NCBI GenBank assembly: GCA_944358275.1
Contig: CALVQZ010000007.1
Coordinates: 1-9,417, forward strand
Source: an uncultured Bacilli bacterium
GTDB lineage: Bacteria; Bacillota_I; Bacilli_A; RF39; UBA660
Direction of reading: 5' to 3'
Length of the DNA stretch: 9,417 nucleotides
Shown: positions 1-7,117 of the stretch, piece after piece
Position numbering within the stretch: position 1 is the stretch's first letter
How the letters are laid out: each line of letters starts with the position of its first letter
The notes under the pieces: model-generated
Databases searched by the model: none
What the model was told of the DNA's origin: nothing
Seen by the model: only the letters and a program-made list of their open reading frames with translations
Program-made: the position numbers and the translations under genes

Positions 1-17
1 AATTGTCAATCTTATGT

Positions 18-695
18 TTACAATATTTCCTGTTTCATTCTGCATGTTATAGTACGTTTTAAATGTTCATCTATTAACCCAACATAAAATGTCTCTATCC
101 ATGGTAATCCATCAATTTTGTATGGACAGGTACCACAAAACAAAATAAAAGGTTCTTTTATTATATTATTTCCATATTTATTTCTTATTTTTTTTAATAT
201 AGATTCAGGACTTAAAAAATAAGACAATTTAGTTTCTTGATACAAACGCTTATCATTAGAGCCAATCCAAGATCTTAATATAATTTCATCCCAATGTTGT
301 TTACATAGTTCATATTTCCATACGTAGCTTGAAATATGGTTTGGATATATATGCTTTGACTTTAGCGTTTCGATTAATTGAATTTCTTTATCAAACACAT
401 CTATACCACATGTAATATAAATCTCATTATCTTCATTAATTATAATAACAACTTCTGCCTCAACAGAATTGTTTTTATCTAATACAAATAATTTTTCATT
501 TGTATCTATTAAATATGGAGATTTTTTAAAAAAAGTTGGTGCTTCTTTAGAAGGATTTCCCCCTTGTTTTTTCAAATTTTCAATATACTCTTTAACTTTT
601 TTTTCATCTCGTCCAGTTAACGCAGCATTAAATAAGTATTTTGGAGTTATTACAAAAACCTCATTATTTTCATCGTGTAATACTAATTTATCCAT
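18..695 (-). CDS. DUF2848 family protein, function unknown
   Basis: This protein of 225 residues matches, from my memory of the family, the uncharacterised DUF2848 proteins. The recognisable blocks are TGRD at residues 27-30, a G-x-D-x-x-D-K-E block at 97-104 (the family usually has GSDHTDR-like residues here), HWD...LRSWI at 134-143, LYQE at 151-154 and FCGT at 186-189. It is about the usual family length and looks complete. The frame is open upstream to a GTG at 707, but that codon lies inside the ribosome binding site AAGGTG (710-705). The ATG at 695, nine bases downstream of that site, is the best start. It follows the PucR gene with its ribosome binding site overlapping the PucR stop, so it is the last gene of the leftward operon. 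There is no signal peptide or membrane segment, so it is probably cytoplasmic. Its place beside hydantoinase and amidohydrolase genes suggests a step in the same catabolic route; the reaction is not known. Confidence 0.8.
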   Translation of the reverse strand: MDKLVLHDENNEVFVITPKYLFNAALTGRDEKKVKEYIENLKKQGGNPSKEAPTFFKKSPYLIDTNEKLFVLDKNNSVEAEVVIIINEDNEIYITCGIDVFDKEIQLIETLKSKHIYPNHISSYVWKYELCKQHWDEIILRSWIGSNDKRLYQETKLSYFLSPESILKKIRNKYGNNIIKEPFILFCGTCPYKIDGLPWIETFYVGLIDEHLKRTITCRMKQEIL

Positions 696-708
696 TATAT
701 ACATCACC

Positions 709-2302
709 TTACTTTTGACTGAATTTCAGTATTTTTATACCTATCTCTAATTCTAATCTTTTACTGTAACCACGAATATCAAGATTAAATAATTCATATA
801 TTCTATCTATTCTATGTAAAATAGTTTTATAATGAATATACAATTGTTTTGCCGTTGATGCTGCATTACAATTATTTTTATAAAATTCTACAATGGTATT
901 AAAATATTCTGTGCCATTTTCTTCATCATATTCAATAATTTTTTTCAATATATCTGGAACAAAATCATAAAGTTTATTGTTTTTATCAGATATAACCAAT
1001 AATTTAAGAATTCCAAGTTTTTCATAATCTATATAATTTTTATCAAACAATTTAGCAACTTTTACAGCATCTTTAGCTTGTTTATAACATATGTGTAGTT
1101 TTTTTATATCTTCTACGCTTTCTCCACTTCCAATATAATATTTTTCTTTTTTTAAATCTTTATTCAATCTATCAAGAACACACTCCATTAAACCATTAAT
1201 ACTGCTTTTTGTTTTAAGTTTCCATAAAATATGTAAACAATTATTTAAAGGTCGTACAATAATTAACTCTTCTTCAGAAATCATACCTTTTAAATATCGT
1301 TCCAATTTATTTACAAAAGAACGAATAGTATAGTTATCAAATAATACTTCCGATATATCAGATAATTCTATTATACTAATTATATAAATACCATTATTGT
1401 TAAACCCACAATTTTTCATATAATTTTTCAATACAAAATTTTCATCAATGTTTTCTGAAAATATTAATTGATCCAACATATTATATGAAAATTGTTGCCC
1501 AACTGTTTCGATTGACTGTTCTCTAATAATTTCTATAGATAACATTGTAGCAACATCTTCAATAACTATATTTTGATAATCTTCTAATTCTGTCCTAGTG
1601 TCATGTAATAATATAGTTGCTATTTCTGTATTTCCTTGAAAAATAGGAATGTTTAAAATATCTCCCTTTTCTTCTAAGACAACAAACTGTTTATTATGAT
1701 AATTATATATTGCATAAATTCTATTTTTATAATTTATATCCAAATTTTCATCATAATTAGAAAAATAAATATTTTCATAAAAAATCAAAGTTACTTTTTT
1801 TTTTCAAAAATTCTGATAAAAAATCCATCATTTTATTTATACACTGCTCACCAACAGACATTATTTTCATTAGTTTTTCATTAGTCATTAAATGAACTTG
1901 CATTTTTATATTATCATGGTTACAAAGCATAAGCATTACTTTATAAATAATATTACTAAAATATGTTTCTTTAGGTAATTGAATAATAGGTAATCCAACT
2001 TGATTGCAAAATTCAATTATTTCATCTGGAACTTTGTTAACATAATTTCCTATTTTTATCATAACTGCAGCTATATTCTTTTTATATAATAGTTTAAAAA
2101 ATTCAATATAACTATATGGCATAAATATATGAGGATATAAACTTGTAATTAGTATTTCTCCACCTTCTAAATACTTAAAAATATTTTGAGATTCAATAAC
2201 ATTAATTCCAGTGACTTTATTTTCTATACCCTTTTGTCCTGCAATCAATTTGCAATTCATTGATGTAAGAACAGATTCAACATCTTTTATATATAAGTCC
2301 AT
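709..2302 (-). pseudogene. PucR-family transcriptional regulator, split by a frameshift in an A10 tract
   Basis: Two abutting frames form one regulator. The 5' frame (2302-1775, 175 codons) is a PucR N-terminal domain: G-I-E-N-K-V-x-G-I-N at about residues 25-34, then EGGEILITS at 46-54. The 3' frame (open from about 1803 to 709) continues with the middle domain and ends in the PucR C-terminal helix-turn-helix, including TAKQLYIHYKTILHRIDRIY. On the minus strand the frames meet at ten A's (1804-1795). With nine A's they fuse as ...FLKKK-VTLIFYEN..., giving a normal-length protein of about 530 residues. As written, translation ends at TGA (1777-1775), giving the N-terminal domain alone with no DNA-binding domain. 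An internal TTG at 1788 could start the second half but has no clear ribosome binding site. The gene start has AAAGGTG upstream and lies 11 bases after the nitrilase stop. PucR proteins usually regulate purine, allantoin or related nitrogen catabolism. The lesion may be a real mutation, slippage-tolerated, or a sequencing error. Confidence 0.88.
1795..1804 (-). other. A10 homopolymer (minus strand) at the PucR frame break
   Basis: Ten consecutive T's on the plus strand read as A10 in the mRNA sense, inside Lys codons. Removing one A restores a single PucR reading frame. Tracts of this length are known to promote RNA polymerase slippage and replication slippage. Confidence 0.85.
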
Positions 2303-2313
2303 TTTTTCACCTT

Positions 2314-3204
2314 TTACATATATTTTTCATAAAAATCATTTCTCATATCTTTTATATTACAGTTTACTCCACTATTTTTCCTTTTACGTAAACCATCCAA
2401 ATCAATATCATATATCAATATTTGTTCTTTATTTCTATCTGCCATACTCAAAATTCCTGTATCATTTCCACACATAGACTGTATTGGCTCATATATTCCA
2501 CTTTGTCCATTAAATAAAAATCCATATAGAATATGTGTTGGAAATGAAATTCCACCTACTAACTGGCTATTTATAACAAATACTTGATTTTCACATGCTC
2601 TTGCCCTTGCAAATAATTTATTTCTTTCTAATCCCCAGTTGTCTAAACAACATGTTGGTACAAGAATAATTTCTGCTCCCTGTTTTGCAAGTATTCTTGT
2701 TATTTCTGGAAAAGAGTTGTCATAACAAATAGATATACCATATTTGACTCCATCAATAGTAAATACATTTAATTCATTTCCAGGTGTTGTTAAATGTTTA
2801 TTATAAACAAGTTCATATGAAGGATGAATTTTATCCTGTTCATAACATTCTCCATATTTTGAAAAAATGAATGCTGTATTATAGTATTTTCCATCAGAAT
2901 TTTTATAACAAAAATGAGAACCGGCTGCAATTGTCATATTATATTTCTCAGCTAATTTTTTAAATAACTGCTTTATATAATCTGTATACTCCTTTCCAAA
3001 TTCTTCAAAAATATTATCAAAGCTATCTATTTTATCTATGTGATATTTTTTTATAGTTAGTAATTCTACTGAAAAAAATTCAGGAAACAAAATAGTTTCC
3101 GCTCCCTATTGTTTAGCAGTATCCACTAATTCTATAACATGTTTTTCAAACTCTTCAATACAATTAATATCTTTTACACGATACTGTATTGCTCCTATTT
3201 TCAT
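2314..3204 (-). pseudogene. Nitrilase-superfamily carbon-nitrogen hydrolase interrupted by an in-frame TAG
   Basis: Starting at the ATG at 3204, behind a strong site (AAGGAAGGAAG), the frame reads 32 codons typical of a nitrilase N-terminus (MKIGAIQYRVKDI...), hits TAG at 3108-3106, then continues in the same frame for 263 codons to TAA. The Glu-Lys-Cys catalytic triad is visible, counting the TAG as residue 33: E42 in LFPEFF, K125 in EQDKIHP and C160 in GISICYD. The read-through length of about 296 codons is normal for N-carbamoyl amino acid amidohydrolases and related amidases. The premature stop removes the first beta strand. A restart at the TTG at 3090 would begin at LFPEFF and probably not fold. 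The probable ancestral codon is CAG, since A-K-Q-Q-G-A-E would be normal here. Next to a hydantoinase, an N-carbamoyl amino acid hydrolase (beta-ureidopropionase or D-carbamoylase type) is the likely role; specificity cannot be read from the sequence. Confidence 0.88.
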
Positions 3205-3389
3205 AATTATCTTCCTTCCTTTCTTTTTATACAACAATAATTATTTAAAATTGAATACTATTATTTTTTACTTATTATATAAATATTTGATATATTATAA
3301 ATTTACTAAAATATAATAAATCATTAAATAGTCAAATTAGTGAATAATCATATTTAGTAGTTTTTCTGCTAAATTCTATATTAATATTT

Positions 3390-4487
3390 TTATACTTTAT
3401 TAACACTATGAAAAAATTTCTGTAATCTTGGATTATCACATTCAAAAACTTCATCTGGAGTACCATCCATAACAATTCTTCCATCTTCCATAAATATAAC
3501 TCTATTAGAAACATATCTTGCAAAATTCATTTCATGAGTAACCACAATCATTGTCATTCCATTTTTTGCAAGTCTAATCATAGTATCAAGTACTTCTTTT
3601 ACAAGTTCAGGATCTAAAGCTGATGTAGGTTCATCAAATAAAATCATATCAGGATCCATAGCTAAAGCTCTTGCTATGGCAACCCTTTGTTGTTGTCCTC
3701 CAGATAAATTATTTGGATATTCATTAATTTTATTTTCTAACCCTACAAGTTTTAATTTCTCTATAGCTATTTTTTCAGCTTTATTTTTTGGAACTTTTAA
3801 AACAACTATCAAGCCTTCTGTAATATTTTGTAAAAATTTTTTATTAGGCCATAAATTAAACTGTTGAAACACCATTCCAATTTTTTTTCTTAACCATGTA
3901 ATCTCCATTTTTGAACCTAGTGTTAAATTACCCAATTTATTTTTTTTGTATCTAAGTGGATAACCATCAACAAATATTTCTCCTGATGTTGGTACTTCAA
4001 GCAGATTTATACATCTCAATAGTGTAGACTTACTTACACAGTTACTCATATACGAAGGAAGTATTAATCGAATAGTTGCTGGAATTGTTATTCTGAATGT
4101 TTTCTGAATAGGATTCATTCCTACTGCATCTGCTGCTTCAAGCTGTTTTTTGTCTACTGCAACTAAACCTCCTCGTATAATTTCAGATTTGAACGGTGCA
4201 GAATTTATTATCATGGCTACCATACCTGCAGTAAAAGCATCTAATGTTAATCCAAATGGTGTAGTATAATATAACCAAAACAAAATCAACATTAATGGTG
4301 TACCTCTTGCAATCCAAACATAAACTCCTGCAATACCATTTAATATTTTATTACTCGATAATCTTAAAATGGCGATAAAATATCCTACAATTGTAGAACC
4401 AATAATTGCCATAACAGATATTGATAAGCTTGTCCATGCTCCTTCTAAATATAATGGCATATTATTAAGTACCATATTCCAATCCAT
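3390..4487 (-). pseudogene. Amino-acid ABC permease/ATPase fusion created by an internal deletion
   Basis: One continuous 365-codon frame joins two truncated genes. Residues 1-150 are a His/Glu-type polar amino acid permease: transmembrane segments at about 17-43, 53-75 and 84-97, and the EAA loop at 117-143 (EAADAVGMNP...IPATIRLILPS). It stops just before the last membrane segment. Residues 151-365 are the matching ATPase: Q-loop MVFQQFNLWP (205-214), signature LSGGQQQ (261-267), Walker B MILFDEP (281-287), D-loop SALD and H-loop THE (317-319). The Walker A motif is destroyed: only SKST (152-155) remains of the usual GxSGxGKST. Normally these would be separate proteins of about 220 and 245-255 residues, so roughly 65 permease and 40 ATPase codons are missing. 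The start ATG follows AAGGATG. The product should not bind ATP properly, and uptake should be lost unless another ATPase and permease substitute. The frame is preserved by chance or by selection. Confidence 0.9.
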
Positions 4488-4507
4488 AATTTCACATCCT
4501 TAAATAA

Positions 4508-4544
4508 TTATAGCTCATAGTATTAATAATACTAAGAGCTATAA
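4508..4544 (-). promoter_or_regulatory. Intercistronic hairpin between binding-protein and permease genes
   Basis: A nearly perfect stem pairs TTATAGCTC (4508-4516) with GAGCTATAA (4536-4544). Inside it AGTATT pairs with AATACT, separated by two-base internal mismatches and a three-base loop. On the minus strand no proper U-run follows, so it is not a classical terminator. In binding-protein-dependent transporter operons such hairpins often stabilise the upstream mRNA, giving more binding protein than permease. That role is inferred here. Confidence 0.6.
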
Positions 4545-4568
4545 ATATAATTTATAATTTTTAATTTA

Positions 4569-5447
4569 TTAATTTACGCTTCTAGCCAATACTCCTCCAG
4601 TATATTTAATTCCTATTTCATCTACAGTTCCATCATTAATACATTCTTCAATAGCTTTATTAATTGTATCTTTGAACTCTGTATCATCTTTTGCCATTGC
4701 TGCACCAATTTCAGTTAAACCATAAACTTCCCCTACTTGTTTTAATAAAGGTTCTTGTGTATCATTTGCAATAAAATCAGCTGAAGGTACATAATTTGTT
4801 ACATATACATCAATTCGTCCTGCTTTTAAATCTGCATAAGCCTCTGTATTTCCTGGATATCCTTTTAATTCTTTATATCCTCCTATATCATTTTCAATTA
4901 TAGTCTGTGCACTTGAACCATTAATACAACCAACCACTAATCCATCTAATTTCGTAATATCTTCGCAACAATTACTATCAGCTAATGTAACTGCTATAAA
5001 TCCATCAGAAGCATAAGTTGTTGAAATATCTACAACATCTAATCTACTTGGTTCTTTAAATACCCCTGTCATTACAAGATCCCATTTTCCAGCTGTTAAA
5101 CTAGGAATTAAACCATCTAAATCTCCAGTAATAAAATTTGCCTCAACACCAAGTTTTTCTGCAATAGCTTTTCCCATATCAATTTCAAAGCCTTGTAATT
5201 CATTATTTTCATCTACATATGTATATGGTCTATAAGTTCCTGTTGTTGCAATATCAATCTGTCCTTTCTGTAATATTTTTTCTAATGTCTTTGAAGACAC
5301 TTCACTATATTCAGAAGTTTCATTGTTCATTGTATTAGAAGATTGAGATTTGTTATTATCAGAATTTTCATTAGAACAACCTGTCAAACACATAATTCCT
5401 AAAACTCCTATCATTAGTAAAGCTAATAAATTTCTTTTTTTTGTCAT
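4569..5447 (-). CDS. Amino-acid ABC transporter substrate-binding lipoprotein
   Basis: This is a family 3 (polar amino acid type) periplasmic-binding-like protein of 292 residues. A lipoprotein signal peptide is clear: a positive start (MTKKR), a hydrophobic stretch, and lipobox LTGC with Cys24 as the lipidated residue, followed by a Ser/Asn-rich linker. The mature part begins with the typical ligand-binding run TTGTYRPYTYVDENNELQGFEIDMGKAIAEKLG (given here as two joined parts, TTGTYRPYTYVDE and NNELQGFEID, continuing MGKAIAEKLG). The segment KEPSRLDVVDIS carries the Arg expected to hold the substrate carboxylate. An upstream in-frame TTG at 5465 is rejected: AGGAGG (5459-5454) lies between it and the ATG at 5447, which is correctly spaced. 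It is the first gene of the leftward operon, 81 bases before the permease fragment, and appears intact although its permease and ATPase are damaged. The ligand is unknown; an amino acid or carbamoyl amino acid fits the context. Confidence 0.92.
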   Translation of the reverse strand: MTKKRNLLALLMIGVLGIMCLTGCSNENSDNNKSQSSNTMNNETSEYSEVSSKTLEKILQKGQIDIATTGTYRPYTYVDENNELQGFEIDMGKAIAEKLGVEANFITGDLDGLIPSLTAGKWDLVMTGVFKEPSRLDVVDISTTYASDGFIAVTLADSNCCEDITKLDGLVVGCINGSSAQTIIENDIGGYKELKGYPGNTEAYADLKAGRIDVYVTNYVPSADFIANDTQEPLLKQVGEVYGLTEIGAAMAKDDTEFKDTINKAIEECINDGTVDEIGIKYTGGVLARSVN

Positions 5448-5517
5448 AATAAATCCTCCTATCAAATATGTACTTAAATTTATTGAACAGTCTTCATTAC
5501 ATAGCAGTTATTTATAT

Positions 5518-5558
5518 AAAAAAAATCACGAAATTCATTTTAATATTGAATTTCGCGA
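5518..5558 (-). terminator. Intrinsic terminator in the leader of the ABC operon (candidate attenuator)
   Basis: TCACGAAATTCA (5526-5537) pairs with TGAATTTCGCGA (5547-5558) over 12 positions, with one G-U type mismatch and a nine-base loop. On the minus strand the stem is followed directly by eight T's (5525-5518), the signature of a rho-independent terminator in the leftward direction. No gene lies upstream of it on that strand. It sits between the predicted promoter (5640-5612) and the binding-protein start (5447), so it would terminate or attenuate the leader transcript of this operon. Confidence 0.75.
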
Positions 5559-5611
5559 CTCCATTGTCATAATATATAACACTATTTTCTATACTTGTTC
5601 TGTTCACATAC

Positions 5612-5640
5612 ATTATACAAAAATTAATTATTCTGTGCAA
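5612..5640 (-). promoter_or_regulatory. Predicted sigma-A promoter of the leftward ABC/nitrilase/PucR operon
   Basis: On the minus strand TTGCAC (5640-5635) and a perfect TATAAT (5617-5612) are separated by 17 bases, the optimal spacing. The -35 box is weak (3 of 6). Transcription would start near 5605, giving a leader of about 158 bases before the ATG at 5447. Confidence 0.55.
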
Positions 5641-5851
5641 TATAATAAATGGATAACCCATATTATATTTTTATATCCATATATGATAAAGACTAATCTA
5701 TATAATTATGCTAATATTAAGCACATATATTATATCATGTAATAAAATAATTAGAATAAAAAATATAGACTAATTAAAAATATTACATTAATACAATAAA
5801 TTTATATATTTTTTGGAATATTGTTTTATATAATTCAAGGAGGAATTAGAG

Positions 5852-6433
5852 ATGAAAAAAGATTGTAATTTCTATATAAAATTATTTTCTTCTACATTTG
5901 TTATAAGTGCTTTTACATTTGGTGGTGGAGGAGTTATTATACCTCTTATTAAAAAAAAATTTGTAAATGAATTACATTTGATTGACGAAAATGAAATTAT
6001 GGATATGATAGCAATCGCTCAATCAGCTCCAGGTGTTATGGCAGTAAATACATCAGCAATTATAGGATTTAGACTTGCTGGAATACAAGGATTAATATTA
6101 ACTATATTAGGTACTGTAACACCACCACTAATTATTCTTTCTATAATATCAGTATTTTATAATTCTTTTCAATCAAATGAAATAATAAACCTTGTATTTA
6201 GAGGAATGCAATCAGGTATTGTAACCATTATGCTAGATGTAACTATTGATATGATAAATATTATATTAAAAGAAAAGAAAAAAATATCTATATTATTAAT
6301 ACCAATAGCACTATATCTTACTATTTTTACTGATATTAATATTTTCTTTATAATGCTTATTTGTTTCATAGTTGGTTGTATTTATGCTGTATTTACTAAT
6401 TATAAAAAAAGTAAGGAGGAAGCCCAATCATGA
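5852..6433 (+). CDS. CHR-family (chromate transporter type) half-size membrane protein, first of a pair
   Basis: A 193-residue membrane protein with one CHR domain. Visible family marks are the N-terminal FTFGGGGVIIP (21-31) and the AQSAPG...N...G...G block (56-80), where the usual PGP appears as APG. About five or six hydrophobic segments follow, ending in a basic tail. The start is supported by AAGGAGG (5837-5843), eight bases ahead. Its last four bases overlap the start of the second CHR gene (ATGA), so the two are translationally coupled. Short CHR proteins usually occur as such pairs and are thought to work as heterodimers; the Bacillus subtilis YwrB/YwrA pair is an example linked to chromate efflux. 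Here the pair is co-oriented with a hydantoinase, so the natural substrate may be an organic anion rather than chromate (inference). The gene is intact. Confidence 0.9.
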   Translation: MKKDCNFYIKLFSSTFVISAFTFGGGGVIIPLIKKKFVNELHLIDENEIMDMIAIAQSAPGVMAVNTSAIIGFRLAGIQGLILTILGTVTPPLIILSIISVFYNSFQSNEIINLVFRGMQSGIVTIMLDVTIDMINIILKEKKKISILLIPIALYLTIFTDINIFFIMLICFIVGCIYAVFTNYKKSKEEAQS

Positions 6434-6987
6434 TTTATTTACAACTAATTAAAGAATTTTTCCTAATTGGAGCTTTTAGCTTTGGAGGCGGATATGCTTG
6501 CCTTCCTTTTATTCAAAAAATTGTAATTGACAAATATAATTGGATGACAGCATTTGATTTCACAAATGTTATTACAATTTCACAAATAACACCTGGTCCA
6601 ATAGGTATTAATATTGCCACTTTTTTAGATATGCAATTAGGAGGGCTCATTGGTGCAATATGTACAACAATATCTTATGTTTTCCCATCATCAATTATAA
6701 TTATAATACTTGCAAAATTATATTTTAAATATAGAAATCTTTGCACCATGCAATGTATATTAGACTGTATGAAACCAGCAGTAGTAGCTCTAATAGGTAG
6801 TTCGACGGTAACTCTACTTTGCAATGCATTTTGGAATAACGAAAAAATTATTCTTAATGAAACTAATTTTATTGCTGTGAGCATTTCAATAATATGCTTT
6901 ATTATTATGAAAATAATAAAAATAGATCCAATAAAAATTATATTGCTTTCAGGTTTTTTAGGATTTATTCTATATAAAATTATTTAA
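6430..6987 (+). CDS. CHR-family half-size membrane protein, second of a pair
   Basis: The 185-residue partner of the preceding protein. It carries FSFGGGYACLP (16-26), a canonical Q-I-T-P-G-P-I-G-I-N motif (52-61) and GGLIGA (71-76), then hydrophobic segments to the C-terminus. This copy keeps the PGP that the first protein has changed, so the two halves have diverged as expected for an asymmetric heterodimer. Its ribosome binding site AAGGAGG (6413-6419) lies within the end of the upstream gene, and its ATG overlaps that gene's TGA. It is followed by 130 very AT-rich bases and then the hydantoinase gene in the same direction. The transported ion is unknown. Confidence 0.9.
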   Translation: MIYLQLIKEFFLIGAFSFGGGYACLPFIQKIVIDKYNWMTAFDFTNVITISQITPGPIGINIATFLDMQLGGLIGAICTTISYVFPSSIIIIILAKLYFKYRNLCTMQCILDCMKPAVVALIGSSTVTLLCNAFWNNEKIILNETNFIAVSISIICFIIMKIIKIDPIKIILLSGFLGFILYKII

Positions 6988-7117
6988 TAATATATAAAAT
7001 AATATTATTTGTAATTTTTTAAATTTATATTTATTAATATTAAATTCAATTTCAATTTAATGATTTTATTTTCATTTAATTTAAAAATAGAATATATTAT
7101 ATAGGGAGGTTATTGTT

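Larger units (their letters stand above)
5448..5851. promoter_or_regulatory. Divergent control region between the two operons
   Basis: About 400 bases lie between the divergent binding-protein and CHR genes. The region holds the leftward promoter and leader terminator described separately, plus very AT-rich sequence. An imperfect dyad TGCT...AGCA at 5709-5723 could be an operator. I see no convincing rightward promoter: TATAAT at 5829-5834 is too close to the CHR ribosome binding site. PucR would be the natural regulator here, but I do not recognise a known PucR site. Confidence 0.5.

Noticed and set aside
469..750. A 93-codon plus-strand frame inside the DUF2848 gene
   Set aside because: It is antisense to a recognised gene and has no ribosome binding site or family resemblance.
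2211..2477. An 88-codon plus-strand frame over the PucR/nitrilase junction
   Set aside because: It is antisense to two recognised genes and rich in Phe/Tyr/Ser as expected of a shadow of AT-rich coding sequence.
3353..3373. An 8-pair hairpin TTTAGTAG/CTGCTAAA between the ATPase end and the nitrilase start
   Set aside because: The stem is short and AT-rich, and no T-run follows on the minus strand, so I do not call a terminator.
5350..5742. A 130-codon open frame on the plus strand across the binding-protein 5' end and the divergent spacer
   Set aside because: It overlaps a clear lipoprotein gene on the other strand, has low-complexity AT-driven composition, no ribosome binding site and no recognisable motif.
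6997..7010. A 14-base perfect palindrome (AAATAATATTATTT) after the second CHR gene, near a T-run
   Set aside because: It has no G or C and no loop; such palindromes arise by chance in AT-rich spacer and it is unlikely to terminate.
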